64,000 bases of DNA from Leptobrachium leishanense (Eukaryota; Chordata; Amphibia; Anura; Megophryidae): NCBI GenBank assembly GCA_009667805.1, contig CM019068.1, positions 7,683,733-7,747,732 of the forward strand, given 5' to 3'. Under the pieces are notes generated by a model that made no database searches, had not been told where the DNA came from, and worked only from the letters and a program-made list of their open reading frames with translations. Position numbers and translations under genes: made by a program. Every line of letters begins with the position of its first letter. Within the stretch, counting starts at the first letter, position 1. Shown here in pieces: positions 1-12,639 of the stretch.

Positions 1-867
1 CACCTCAGCCGGGGGACACAAGAATAAAAGAGAGACAGCGCTCTCATAGCATAATACCAATTATACAGAATGCTTTAGGAGAGGAGACAATTTTTCACTC
101 ACCTATACAGGAGCCTTTCGGGTCCAGGCTCAACTGTTGTGCTTGTGGAGTTCCTTATCGGTGAACTCCTAGACCTCTTTCGCTGCTCACTTTGCGTCAC
201 TCTGCACCTGGTCGTAGTTCGCTGGATACCTCCAATACAATCAATGACTGGTGTAGTGAGTGTAAAAAAACTGAAAGGGTCTTGGGAGTGAATAAAAACA
301 GTAGGTTTATTGTGCAAATTTAACAAGAATAACTAAAGTGCATAAATGACATATGGATATACAATTATAAAAGAGTACAGGGGAAGAATGGGGAACGAGA
401 CGCGTTTCGGGATCCCCCCCATTCACTTTTTACCGACTGAAGAAGGTGCAGGCTGCACCGAAACGCGTCTCGTTCCCCATTCTTCCCCCTGTACTCTTTT
501 ATAATTGTATATCCATATGTCATTTATGCACTTTAGTTATTCTTGTTAAATTTGCACAATAAACCTACTGTTTTTATTCACTCCAAGACCCTTTCAGTTT
601 TTTTACACTCACTACACCAGTCATTGATTGTATTGGAGGTATCCAGCGAACTACGACCAGGTGCAGAGTGACGCAAAGTGAGCAGCGAAAGAGGTCTAGG
701 AGTTCACCGATAAGGAACTCCACAAGCACAACAGTTGAGCCTGGACCCGAAAGGCTCCTGTATAGGTGAGTGAAAAATTGTCTCCTCTCCTAAAGCATTC
801 TGTATAATTGGTATTATGCTATGAGAGCGCTGTCTCTCTTTTATTCTTGTGTCCCCCGGCTGAGGTG
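1..867. repeat. Near-perfect palindrome of a ribozyme-bearing retroelement terminal repeat
   Basis: Bases 1-410 and 458-867 are reverse complements, differing at two single-base indels that I can see, around a 47-base centre. The right arm continues from a hammerhead motif, so the arms look like head-to-head pseudo-LTRs of a Penelope-like element or a non-autonomous relative. The left arm lacks the 5' half of the ribozyme and diverges just before the GAAA box. The left arm begins at the window edge and may extend further. Such high arm identity suggests recent origin, gene conversion or an assembly fold-back artefact. Confidence 0.85.
434..472 (+). ncRNA. Type I hammerhead ribozyme motif (PLE-type)
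   Basis: The conserved boxes are CTGAAGA at 437-443 and GAAA at 460-463. A stem II hairpin lies between them (GGTGC pairs with GCACC). A minimal stem III (AC/GT around a two-base loop) ends in GTC with predicted cleavage after 469. Stem I is short: CGA (434-436) pairs with TCG (470-472). Minimal type I hammerheads with tiny stem III are known from Penelope-like elements and usually act as dimers. Activity is untested. Confidence 0.7.
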
Positions 868-1420
868 GAGTAAGAAGACCTTTTAAAGAAGGGCAGTGAC
901 CACCCTAAATTAAGGCACAAGGCGTTTCACTCCAGAGCCTGGATCCAATTAGGCTCTGGAATTTGTAAGTGTGCAATTTTACCTACTATAACACATCCGT
1001 ATAGAGGATTTCTACACTATCATTTCCCCTCTCTCCCCCCTTTTTCTTTATATAATTTGCTGTGGAGCTCATCGAGACCATCAGAGGAGCTGACACGCCC
1101 AAGCAAATTTGCAACAAATGTGGAAGGGGTAATATTGAAATAATCTCAAGCACTTTTGATGCACTACCCGTCCACCTAGGAACTGGAACATTAACATCGT
1201 AGACTTTTCTTGACCATTCGCCGAAAGTTCTCTTTCCCCCCCCCCTTTTTTTCATGGACTAGATTGAGTATTTTAACTGGATTTTACTTCCACCGCTGCA
1301 TTGTCCTTTTTGTTGCACCTGCACTTTATATCACTGGTGCACTCGCACTTTACTATAATTACCGCTACTGCACTTCAATATATTGCATATACCGAATATT
1401 GTGATTTTCCATACCCTTTG
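868..1420 (+). mobile_element. Probable 3' continuation of the PLE-related element
   Basis: The stretch follows the palindrome without a visible boundary. It shares weak motifs with the tails after the ribozymes at 24681 and 28267: a CAGAGCCTGGAT-like segment near 930, a GTAAGTGTG donor-like site near 968 and a TATATCACTGGTGCA-like segment near 1326. No conserved coding sequence is visible. The right end is uncertain. Confidence 0.35.
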
Positions 1421-1999
1421 TAACTTGCATTTGCACTTTGTATTGCATACTGATGATCTGTGTGGTACATGCAATTAGCCTTCCAGGCACTGTTTAAGGA
1501 GTAATTGAAATCACTGCGCCATCAGAAATCTTTAGTTAACTGGCATATCTATAAAACGGGGAAAATCAAAATATATTTAAAAGGTCCACCAGGTCCCCAA
1601 TAGTCTCTTTCACGGGCCATAGTCTCTGGGCAGGAGGCTAGCGCACATCCCCCTCCAAGTCGCACAGCGACAGCGTGTTCTGTCACACTGCCAAACTAAA
1701 AAAATTCTAAATAAACTCCTAATAGGAGTTTAAATCAATAAAAAATATTAGAATCATGTCTAAATAATAGGAAAAGTCCTTTAAAAAAATACTAAATTTT
1801 TTTGTAAGAACAAAATAAGAAATTGTCTTTAAATTTTTTTTAAAAAATGCCAAAAAGTTTTTTAAAAGTAAAAAAAAATTAGAAAGTTGTTTGTAAAAGA
1901 TGAAAATAATAAATGCCCTTTTTAAAAAAAAATATTCCATTTATTACATTGAGACCTTTGGGATTTGCCTGTTTAAAGCTGCCGAAATAAAACCACCAA
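1421..1999. other. No gene recognised; AT-rich stretch
   Basis: The sequence is mainly A/T homopolymer-rich (about 1690-1940) and holds no conserved coding signal. The small ORF on the minus strand is low-complexity Phe/Ile/Leu and is not credible. Confidence 0.5.
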
Positions 2000-2220
2000 A
2001 ATAAGGACATTTTGTAGCCGTTTCGGTGCAATTACTGATCTGCGTGGAGAGAGCCTGTGGAGTCATGGGTTTGATCCCGACGAGCAACCTCTCCAGTAAG
2101 TGTCCTTGGGTGAGACACCTAACGGTACATACTCACCACCCAGGACATACTGAAAACCAGAAAAATCTCAATGTATCCTTCCTGGGAAAATCCTTTCTCA
2201 AAAAAAATAATTAATAAATT
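2000..2220 (+). mobile_element. tRNA-derived SINE, V-SINE-like
   Basis: A tRNA B-box-like motif, GGGTTTGATCCC, sits at 2067-2078. It is followed by CTCCAGTAAGTGTCCTTGGG, a segment resembling the conserved central domain of vertebrate V-SINEs. The 3' part (CTCAATGTATCCTTCCTGG, then an A-rich tail to about 2220) is shared with tails at 4840-4918 and 9380-9440. This fits a SINE that borrows its 3' end from a partner LINE. The 5' boundary and A box are not clear. Confidence 0.6.
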
Positions 2221-2346
2221 AGGAGTTCTGTGAATAGATGACATGATAGTCTTCTACGGGACAATTTTGGTGCCACCGAATTTCAGTGAATTGCAGCGAA
2301 TTTCACAGTCAATTCTCCTGTATTTGGTGAAATGACAGCTTTTTAA

Positions 2347-2771
2347 GGCTAGGGTCAGACGAACGCATTTTTTGCGTTGGCCGTGAAAAATTGCGTTCGA
2401 ACGAATGGACGTATTTTTCACGGAATACGCGATAGTGGTCATACGATGCGCATTTTCGTCCGTGATTTTGTACAGATCATCAATAAAACACTTTTTGCGT
2501 CTGGACGTTATGTTGGCCGGACATTAGCAGTGTCTGACGTCTCCTAATCACGCACACACGCCGCTAGCGGACGCAGCGCACTCTGTACGTCAGTAGTAGC
2601 GGTTTGACGTTCTCGAAAAAATGCGTTCGTTTGCCACTTGCGTTGCACGGACGAACATTTGTGCGGCCGTTCGTTGTATGTTCCCCGGCATTGGACGTAA
2701 TTTGCTGCTAGCACGGCCGTGATTTTGTGCGGCTAAACGCACGTTAAAACTGCGTTCGTCTGACCCTAGCC
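2347..2771. mobile_element. PIF/Harbinger-like MITE
   Basis: The ends are inverted repeats starting GGCTAGGGTCAGACGAACGC at 2347, matched at 2752-2771. Both sides are flanked by TAA (2344-2346 and 2772-2774), the TWA target duplication typical of PIF/Harbinger. The interior has repeated CGTTCG/CGAACG motifs and no ORF, so it is non-autonomous. A second, partly missing copy ends at 7130. Confidence 0.75.
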
Positions 2772-2774
2772 TAA

Positions 2775-4124
2775 ATCGACAAATTGCCTGAAATTTCAGA
2801 CATGGTAAAATTTGCCGTACAATGCATTTTCGGGGTCAGTTCGAAGCTTACTGAATAACCCCTAAAGTGTTTTAAGAGAGGGTGATATATAGTCATTGCT
2901 CCCTGTCACATGGCAGCATGGACATTTTTTCATATGTTTAGGTGGAGGGAAGGTAGTTTGGGTTTTTATTCTCGACGCCGACAGCTCCCGGAGACGACAA
3001 TAAAGCTTAATAAAAGCCGAAAACTTGTAATTCTGTAATAAGGAAACCAATTCTTTTATTTTTTATTCTACAAGTTTTTGTCGTCCTCTCTCCTGCTGTT
3101 CTGTGTGTGTGTGATGTGTATGTATATTTGTGATTCTGTCTCTCCCTTTGTACAGCGCTACGGAACTTATTGGCGCTTTATATATGCTTGTAACTGTCAT
3201 GATGAAGTAACCTGTTTTGGATGTTATCTGTGCAGTTCAAGTCAGTTACATGTGTTACAATTAACCACTAGATGGCAATAATGTAACATAAACACAGAAT
3301 AATAAAAAATATACAGTGTATATACTTTCAGCAGCCGCTTGTTTACGCACAGTCGCTTGTTGGTGAAAATACCTAACCGTGTGATTTCCCATCATGCAAA
3401 CATTAGGCTAGTAAAGTCCTCCTCGGGTGGGAGGCGTCTCATTAAGGAGATGCGGGAGGCAGACACACCTCATACTAGGACCCCACACTTGTGTGACACA
3501 TAAAAAACATGCCAGAGCCGAATTCATCAGCTGCATGCAGAAAAAAAGCATGATTCACTGCAAGATAATTAAAGCAACAGTATAATGAGCATCGAAAGAC
3601 AGATCACCAAGGAAACCGAAACAGATTCCTTTAGCAAGAGTATGGATAAATACCAAAATAACAAGACGGTCTGTCCGTCCACCCAGGGCAGGACCTCTAT
3701 CCATTAACCAAATAATAGCAGACGGTCCTCCACTGAAATAACGAAACTGACCCCTCTCCATATCCCAGGGACCACCCTGAAATACCAGCCTGGTCTTTCC
3801 TACTCCAACGTGGCGACGTGAGAATCCTGCCGATTACGCCAGAAACTGTTAGGCTGGTGAGGTCCTTTGTACCTGTACGAATACTCGTGTAATATCCTAC
3901 CATTACAGGTACTCATACAGCGCTAACAGATTCCGTAGCGCTTTACAATCGGGTAAGCACAAACTCGAGACATAATAAATAAAGATACATTAGGAGCAGA
4001 CGACCCTGCCAGTAGGACAAGTGCACAGCCAGACATCCCATGAGCTTACAATCTAAGGGACAGAGGTATGTGAAACAAGAGGGAGAAGGGTGTGTGCAGC
4101 TGGTAGCCTGAAATAAGATTTAAT
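2775..4124. other. No gene; short LINE-like 3' tails only
   Basis: I see no credible coding region. Around 3150-3190 is a TACAGCGCTACGGAACTTATTGGCGCTTT-type tail (plus orientation), and around 3905-4080 a minus-strand relative (GTAGCGCTTTACAA, CTTACAATCTAA). Both belong to the non-LTR family seen better at 7830-8239. The rest has no recognised features. Confidence 0.4.
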
Positions 4125-4755
4125 TGGAAGGGCTAGAACCTTGGGTTAGTTAAGGTGATTGGAAAAGTTTAAGCAGCTGGAAAGAAAGTTACAAGTTTTA
4201 GACCAGGACTGGGTGGGCCAGCAGAGTCCGAATGCAGGCTCTGTGGCTGAGGGTGTTGGTAGATGGATGCTTAGGTTCAGAGTCAAATGCAGGCTCTGTG
4301 GCTGAGGTTGTTGGTAGATTGACTTTAACCCTTTCATCACAGCAGCACAGCACAGTTAACAGTAGAAAACTGCTTTTATCCCTTTCAAAAAAATGTGAGA
4401 TTGATTACTGGATGTTTTCGAGATTCCCGTATAAAGATCCTGACATGAGGAAGAAGTTATGAATGATTTCTTATAGCGATTCTTTGATCGTTATAAATTA
4501 ACCAGACTGATATCAGCAAGCCTTGATTGGACTTGCAGGAAGATGGTCAGGAGCGTCCCAGGGCATTTTCTATTTGTCTTTGGAAGAATGACATCCCCCT
4601 CAGCCACAGAGCCTGCTCCTGGACTCTGCTATCCCACCCGCCCTCTCCATCCACCCACCCGCCCAGGGCTGGTCTGAAATTTGTAGTTTACTTTCCAGCT
4701 GCTTCCACTTTGCAAATCACCCTAATTAACCCAAGGTTCTAGCCCCTCCCATAAT
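4125..4755. mobile_element. Foldback (inverted-repeat) element
   Basis: The left arm (GGAAGGGCTAGAACCTTGGG near 4126 through AGTCCGAATGCAGGCTCTGTGGC near 4247) is matched in reverse by 4600-4755 (CCACAGAGCCTGCTCCTGGA ... CCCAAGGTTCTAGCCCCTCC). A direct repeat of the GCAGGCTCTGTGGCTGAGG motif lies in the left half (4234 and 4290). No ORF is credible. The family was not recognised. Confidence 0.65.
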
Positions 4756-4756
4756 A

Positions 4757-4918
4757 TGTTAATCTGTATATTTGTGTTTTGTTTTTAATACTTTGCATTG
4801 TATTACTTTGTATTTCTGTAACTGTAACATTTCAATGTTCTTGAACCCAGGACATACTTGAAAACGAGAGAAATCTCAATGTATCCTTCCTGGTAAAATC
4901 CTTTATAAATAAATAAAT
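4757..4918 (+). repeat. Retroelement 3' tail shared with the SINE family
   Basis: The segment from TCTGTATATTTGTG to AAATAAATAAATGA is repeated at 9309-9440. Its last 80 bases match the 3' part of the SINE at 2000-2220. It is probably a partner LINE 3' end or a 5'-truncated SINE. Confidence 0.55.
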
Positions 4919-5733
4919 GACAGTAAGGAGCGGGATTCTCTGATACTGACCGTACCATTTGTAGACGTCTCATCTCTGCACTGAGCCTCGGCCGCTCAGA
5001 ATTCACGTGGAAGAGGAATATTTTGCATTTCTCTGGATTTTTTTGTAATCTTCGAATATGTAGTTATCTGCAACAATCATTTTAAGGTTCTGGGTGCTTC
5101 GTCTGGTGGTCCAGTTGCAATCAGTCTTACTGGCTTAATGCAACCGGAGGCGCGTCTCATGAGGCTCAGAATAAGGTGAGTGACATCCATATCTTCTTCA
5201 TCGTCACATGTTCACTCCTCTCCACCTATACATCGCCCAAAACGGAGTTGCATTCAAATACTGAAATGAAATCAGGCTGATGCGGCTCAGACAAAAGGGA
5301 ATAAAGTTGATAAACTCTGCGCTGTGTCTTTGGGCCGCTCGGCCTCCGCTCTTTTATGTTTTTTTATGTTCCTCCATTCCTCTATCGCTCTTTGCTTTTA
5401 GTATTATTGTGATGGATTTCGGCATAATGTTTCCTGTTCTGTTGTTTCTTCTCCTCTGCCCCTGGTACTAATTAATTGTTTTGTGTTTTGCATTTGACTA
5501 AATGGATCTTATCTTCCTATTGTATCCATCACGTGCTTAACCCCTTCACTACCAAGAGATTTTTGTTGATTTTTTTTATCATCACATTTATTTGAAACAT
5601 GGGATGTGACGTTAACAATTAAATTAAGGGTAAAATAGATGTTTCGTACAGAAATTGTTATTCACTCACATTCACTCTATTCTATGGCCAAAGTTACAGT
5701 GAGGAGCAAGTGATGGAAATATACATCAAAAAA
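4919..5733. other. No feature recognised
   Basis: I find no conserved ORF, RNA gene or clear repeat. Short ORFs here have no family-like motifs. Confidence 0.4.
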
Positions 5734-6318
5734 TATCACACAATGGATGCGCCCAGTGACACATATAGAGGGAAATATCACACAATGGATGCACCCTGTG
5801 ACACATATAGGAGGAAAATATCACACAATGGATGCACCCAGTGACACATATAAAGGAAAATATCACACAATGGATGCGCCCAGTGACACATATAGAGGAA
5901 AATATCACACAATGGATGCGCCCAGTGACACCTATAGAGGAAAATATCACACATTGGATGCACCCAGTAACACATATAGAGGGAAATATCACACAATGGA
6001 TGTGCCCAGTGATACATATAGAGGAAAATATCACACATTGGATGCGCCCAGTGACACATATAGAGGGAATATCACAACAATGGTGCAACCAGTGACACAT
6101 ATAGAGGAAAATATCACACAATGGATGCACCCAGTGACACATATAGAGGAAAATATCACACAATGGATGACCCAGTGACACATATAGAGGAAAATATCAC
6201 ACAATGGATGCACCCAGTGACACATAGAGGAAAATATCACACAATGGATGCACCCAGTGACACATATAGAGGAAAATATCACACAATGGATGCACCCAGT
6301 GACACATATAGAGGAAAA
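5734..6318. repeat. 42-bp minisatellite, about 14 copies
   Basis: Tandem units of about 42 bases contain ATCACACAATGGATGC, CCCAGTGACACATATAGAGG and a short A-rich link. One unit has a deletion within the CACATATAG part. Because 42 is divisible by three, several frames stay open on both strands. Those ORFs are artefacts. The array abuts the hAT fragment that starts at about 6319. Confidence 0.92.
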
Positions 6319-6744
6319 AAGGATTAGAACAATTCCCAGATATTTTGTAGAAATGAGACCCCCTCCATTAGCTGGTGGCAGACTGGCAGTGAGAAAACAC
6401 ACTAACACAACAATCTCCTCTCAAAAACCACGTGCTGAAGCGCTGTGTGAAGCCTTATATAGTGTGCTGCGGGACTTAGCTCTGTGAGCCCATGATTGGG
6501 CAAAATTTTCCCAATCAGGACTCTGAGCTGTGATTGGCATAGTGCTGAACCAGTCTTGCACCTGACCTGTGGTCAGGTGCAGGCTGTAGCCAATTACAAG
6601 CTTCAGTTCAGTGGAAAAGTGCATTGTGGTGCATTGTGGGCGAACATGCGGCGAACACATGGAAATGTTCATAGTTCGCAAACATGCAAACAGGCGATGT
6701 TCGAATCGAACTCCAAACCGATCGAACCGAACAGCTCATCCCTA
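6319..6744 (-). mobile_element. 5'-end fragment of BED-finger hAT element
   Basis: Read on the minus strand, this matches the left end of the hAT copy at 50930. It starts TAGGGATGAGCTGTTCGG at 6744, then has the GCGAACATGCGGCGAAC-type subterminal repeats, a CACTATATAAGG promoter block near 6455-6467, and the TTTCTACAAAATATCTGGG repeat. It stops about 425 bases in, exactly where the 42-bp array begins, so the transposase gene is absent. Confidence 0.8.
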
Positions 6745-6849
6745 AGTAGGATTAGAGATGTGCAATTTGTTCCCAGGTGCTTCCCAGCAGTGTGTGGATT
6801 CATATGCTGCATTAATTATACTGCAGAGAGGCGCTTCCCAGCAGTGTGT

Positions 6850-6949
6850 NNNNNNNNNNNNNNNNNNNNNNNNNNNNNNNNNNNNNNNNNNNNNNNNNNN
6901 NNNNNNNNNNNNNNNNNNNNNNNNNNNNNNNNNNNNNNNNNNNNNNNNN
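6850..6949. other. Assembly gap (100 N)
   Basis: Exactly 100 N bases fill these positions. The flank holds GCTTCCCAGCAGTGTGT twice (6779-6795 and 6833-6849), so the gap probably sits in a short tandem repeat. Confidence 0.99.
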
Positions 6950-7130
6950 TAATGTCGGCCAACATAACGTCCAGATGCAAGAAAGTGTTTTATTGATGAT
7001 CCGTACAAAATCACGGATAAACTGCGCATAGTATGACCGCTATTGCGTATTCCGTGAAAAAAATACGTCCATTCTTCGAACGCACATTTTCACGGACAAC
7101 TGTGAAAAATGCGTTAGTCTGACCCTAGCC
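6950..7130. mobile_element. Truncated Harbinger-like MITE (same family as 2347-2771)
   Basis: The sequence ends GCGTTAGTCTGACCCTAGCC at 7130, matching the terminal repeat of the MITE at 2347-2771. The interior (ATTGCGTATTCCGTGAAAAA, AACGTCCAGATGCAAGAAAG) also matches that element. The other end lies in the N gap. Confidence 0.7.
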
Positions 7131-7132
7131 TT

Positions 7133-7829
7133 AACATGTAACATAGTGGCTATATACAGAATGCAGCTGTAAACATGTAACACAGTGACTATATACAGAA
7201 TGCACCTGTAAACATGTAACACAGTGACTATATAGAGAATGCAGCTGTAAACATGTAACATTGTGACTATATACAGAATGTGCCTGTAAACATTTCACAC
7301 AGTGACTATATACAGAATGTGCCCGTAAACATGTAACACAGTGACTATAAACAGAATGCACCTGTAAACATGTAACACAGTGACTATATACAGAATACAC
7401 CTGTAAACATTTCACACAGTGACTATATACAGAATGCACCTGTAAACATGTAACATAGTGGCTATATACAGAATGCACCTGTAAACATTTCACACAGTGA
7501 CTATATACAGATTGCACCTGTAAACATGTAACACAGTGACTATATACAGAATGCACCTGTAAACATTTCACACAGTGACTATATAAAAAATGCACCTGTA
7601 AACATTTCACACAGTGACTATATACAGAATGCGCTTGTAAACATGTAACACAGTGACTATATACAGAATGCACCTGTAAACATGTAACATAGTGGCCATA
7701 TACAGAATACACCTGTAAACATGTAACACAGTGACTATATACAGAATGTGCCTGTAAACATGTAACACAGTGACTATATACAGAATGCACCTGTAAACAT
7801 GTAACACAGTGACTATATACAGAATGCTC
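7133..7829. repeat. 39-bp minisatellite, first block, about 18 copies
   Basis: The unit is about 39 bases: GTAACACAGTGACTATATAC, AGAATGCACCTGTAAACAT. Common variants have TTTCACACAG in place of GTAACACAG, and GCAGCTG or GTGCCTG in place of GCACCTG. Thirteen codons per unit keep frames open, which makes long spurious ORFs. The array is interrupted at 7830 by a LINE fragment and resumes at 8240. Confidence 0.93.
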
Positions 7830-8239
7830 AAGCAGTGACCTGCGCCTTGCTTCTCCCCGCATCACCTCTTCTCATGATAGACTGCAGGATTTCTCACGCG
7901 CAGTCCCCACTCTCTGGTACGCTCTCCCTCGTACTGTCAGACTTTCCCCTAACTTCTCTTCCTTCAAACGCTCCCTTAAAACGTTCCTATTTAGGGAAGC
8001 CTACCACCCAACTCACTGACGCAACCATCAATCACTCTCACCTTGCAGTCCTCTCCTCCTGTTTCCAACCCCAATCCTCCTAGATTGTGAGTTCCTACAG
8101 GAATAGGGCCTCATCTCCTCCTGTACTGTTTGTCAAAGGTTGTTCAATGTATTGTATTGTAACCATGTCTATACTGTGCCTATTGTACAGCGCTGTGGAA
8201 TATGCTGGCGCTTTATAAATAAAGAATAATAAAAATAAT
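7830..8239 (+). mobile_element. 5'-truncated non-LTR retrotransposon 3' end inserted in the minisatellite
   Basis: The insert is flanked by ATGCTC (7824-7829 and 8240-8245), a plausible target duplication. Its start encodes the end of a LINE ORF, with a SSFKRSLKTFLFREAY-like motif at about 7945-8010. The untranslated end has GTACAGCGCTGTGGAATATG, CTGGCGCTTTATAAATAAAG and an AATAAT-rich tail. Minus-strand relatives are at 49467-49620 and 55694-55836. The clade is not resolved (L2-, Rex- or CR1-like). Confidence 0.72.
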
Positions 8240-9285
8240 ATGCTCCTGTAAACATGTAACATAGTGACTATATACAGAATGCGCCTGTAAACATGTATCA
8301 CAGTGACAATATACAGAATGCAGCTGTAAACATGTAACACAGTGACTATATACAGAATGTGCCTGTAAATATGTAACACAGTGACTATATACAGAATGTG
8401 CCTGTAAATATGTAACACAGTGATTATATACAGAATGTGCCTGTAACCATGTAACACAGTGACTATATAAAGAATGTGCCTGTAAACATGTAACATTGTG
8501 ACTATATACAGAATGCACCTGTAAACATGTAACACTGTGACTATATACAGAATGCGCCTATAAACATTTCACACAGTGACTATATACAGAATGTGCCTGT
8601 AAACATGTAACACAGTGACTATATACAGAATGCACCTGTAAACATGTAACACAGTGACTATATACAGAATGCAGCTGTAAACATGTAACATAGTGACTAT
8701 ATACAGAATGCGCCTGTAAACATGTAACACAGTGACTATATATAGAATGCACCTGTAAACATGTAACACAGTGACTATATACAGAGTGCACCTGTAAACA
8801 TGTAACACTGGGACTATATACAGAATGCGCTTGTAAACATTTCACACAGTGACTATATACAGATTGTGCCTGTAAACATGTAACACAGTGACTATATGCA
8901 GAATGCGCCTGTAAACATGTAACACAGTGACTATATACAGAATGCACCTGTAAACATGCAACACAGTGACTATATACAGAATGTGCCTGTAAAAATGTAA
9001 CACAGTGACTATATACAGAATGCGCCTGTAAACATGTAACACAGTGACTATATACAGAATGCAGCTGTAAACATGTAACACAGTGACTATATACAGAATG
9101 CACCTGTAAACATGTAACACAGTGACTATATACAGAATGCGCCTGTAAACATGTAACATAGTGACCATATACAGAATGCACCTGTAAACATGTAACATAG
9201 TGACTATATACAGAATGCGCCTGTAAACATGTAACATAGTGACTATATACAGAATGCACCTGTAAACATGTAACACAGTGACTCT
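8240..9285. repeat. 39-bp minisatellite, second block, about 26 copies
   Basis: This continues the array at 7133-7829 with the same unit and variants. It was a single array before the LINE fragment inserted. It ends near GTGACTCTATTTGC at about 9280. Confidence 0.93.
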
Positions 9286-9299
9286 ATTTGCTACATATT

Positions 9300-9440
9300 T
9301 AATTCTGGGTTAATCTGTATATTTGTGGTTTTAATATCTTGCATTTTATTACTTTGTGTTTCTGTAACAATTCAATGTTCTTGAATCCAGGACAAACTGA
9401 AAACCAGAGAATCTCAATGTATCCGTCCTGGTAAAACACT
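9300..9440 (+). repeat. SINE/LINE 3' tail, split; remainder at 11790-11812
   Basis: The segment matches 4757-4918 up to TCCTGGTAAAA, then breaks at about 9440. The missing A-rich end (AAATACATAAATAAATAAA) appears at 11790-11812, after a MITE and a Tc1-like element. The simplest reading is one retroelement tail interrupted by both. Confidence 0.5.
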
Positions 9441-9441
9441 T

Positions 9442-10178
9442 GTGGCCATATTGCATAGTTGGTGCTAATTTAACCAGAGCTGTTGTAAACTGAGCCATTA
9501 TAGCCTATGGAGGTTTTAAGTTAACAACAGCTCTGGTTAAAGGAACACTCTAATCAAAAATCTCCCCCCCCCTGCTTTCTTTACATTAAACTATACATAT
9601 TCCCTCAATAAATAGGTAGGGATTTTTTTTTTTGTTACTGTAATTCTTACCCTAAAATCCACCTGTTTCCAACGGCATCTTTTTTTTTTTTATTCTCACC
9701 TCCCTCCTCTTCCGCTCCCGTCCTTCTAACTTTCACTTGGCTAATGGTTTACGTGAGAAGCACGCATGCGCGCCTCTCACGTAAGCCAGCCAATCAGCAG
9801 GCTTCCTCCCGGCTCCATCTTCTTGGATTAGTGTTGCACGCAAGAGGATGCGCGCAACACTAATCCTCAGCAGCTGCCGCCAGCTACTGCGGCGAGTTGG
9901 AGACGTCATCGCGCTGAAAGCTGAAAGCGCGATGACGTCTCCTACTCGGCAATAGTCGGCAGAAGCGGGAAATATGAATCCCGCTCTGCTGACTGACAGC
10001 TGGGAGGGCGGAGGAAAGTCCTCTTCGTCTCTCAGCTGTTTCAGCCGATCGGCTGAGCGGAGGGAGGGGGAACAGACACGGGCATACTCAGGGCATCATA
10101 ACCACCTAAAAAAGCTTAGGTGGTCATGTTGCGTAGAGTATCCCTTTAAGTTAGCACCAACTATGTAACATGGCCCCT
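9442..10178. mobile_element. Outer MITE-like inverted-repeat element
   Basis: The ends GTGGCCATATTGCATAGTTG (9442) and its imperfect reverse at about 10152-10176 (AGCACCAACTATGTAACATGG) form an inverted repeat of about 27 bases. Another TTAA-flanked element sits inside. The target duplication is not clear. Confidence 0.5.
9541..10145. mobile_element. TTAA-flanked MITE, Kolobok- or piggyBac-like
   Basis: TTAA occurs at both flanks (9537-9540 and 10146-10149). The ends are AGGAACACTCTA and TAGAGTATCCCT, imperfect inverted repeats. The AGRG-type terminus with a TTAA target suggests Kolobok, though piggyBac is possible. A hairpin, GGAGACGTCATCGCGCTG with its reverse, lies at about 9899-9942. No transposase is present. 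It lies inside the outer element at 9442-10178. Confidence 0.6.
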
Positions 10179-10182
10179 TATA

Positions 10183-11788
<1,606 letters not shown>

Positions 11789-11812
11789 TAAATACATAAA
11801 TAAATAAACGCG

Positions 11813-12638
11813 CCCTCCTATCCCACTTGCTAATCGTTCCACCTTATCCACAAAATTTCCATCTCCGAGCCTGCGTTTATCCCGAGTCCTCTTGGTGTGC
11901 TAAGACTTGCATATATTTACCCTCCTTGACAAATATTAGCTTTGAATCCATAATGCCAGAGATAACATCCTCCTCCTGCGCTGCCAGCAGCCTGTGTTTG
12001 TCCTCCGCACCAGTGAAACTTTCAGATTTCTTATACACTTAATGCCGCGCTCACAATCCTCTGGACTTATACCGGCTTTATTTCTGGATTCGCCAGCTTG
12101 TTACCTGCACTCCTTTAACTTTTGAACCCAAACTCACGCATGTAGGTCTTCGTCAAGACTAGCTTTTGCCCCATTATCCCTTCTCAGTGTTCCACACCAT
12201 TCATGTAACATCTTTCCATACTCCAGATATAGAGCAGACCCCCTTGCATTTCACTTCCGCCAGGACCTTAAATATTGTATCAAAACCAAAATCAGCCCAG
12301 AAATATATTTGTGTATTCCGTGCCCTGCCTTTCTATGTGCATTATGGGTCAGAAAATAGGAGATTGCATTTCTGTACTAAACTTTGCATCAAAATTTTGC
12401 AAATTCCTTTTTTCCGCATAACCATCCCAGCCTCCTGTCCTTTTCTTCCGTGAATAATAAAGTTTGCTGATACATTGTATAATACAACAGACTGCCGAAT
12501 ATGTTGATGCAACAAATAAAATAATAATAATAAGGATTCCCAGCCGGTCATGAGCTTTGTCTTGGGTATCACTATCCCCTTCAGGACCACCCAAATGTCA
12601 TCAAGCGGCTGAGCCCAGGCATCAGGAGGCAGCAAACC
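11813..12638. other. No feature recognised
   Basis: I see no conserved ORF or terminal repeat. Short ORFs have no family motifs. An AATAATAATAA run lies near 12520. Confidence 0.4.
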
Positions 12639-12639
12639 T

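Noticed and set aside
2000..2100. A functional tRNA gene
   Set aside because: Only a B-box-like motif is present. The rest matches a SINE and does not fold as a cloverleaf by eye.
5734..6318. CRISPR array
   Set aside because: The units are contiguous tandem repeats without unique spacers, and the sequence is eukaryotic.
5726..6408. ORFs of 125-151 codons in the 42-bp array
   Set aside because: Pure repeat translations on both strands.
6496..7029. ORFs spanning the N gap
   Set aside because: They rely on unknown bases and overlap a hAT fragment and a MITE.
7131..9276. ORFs of up to 244 codons in the 39-bp array
   Set aside because: The unit length is a multiple of three, so frames stay open by arithmetic. 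Several overlapping frames are open on the same strand.
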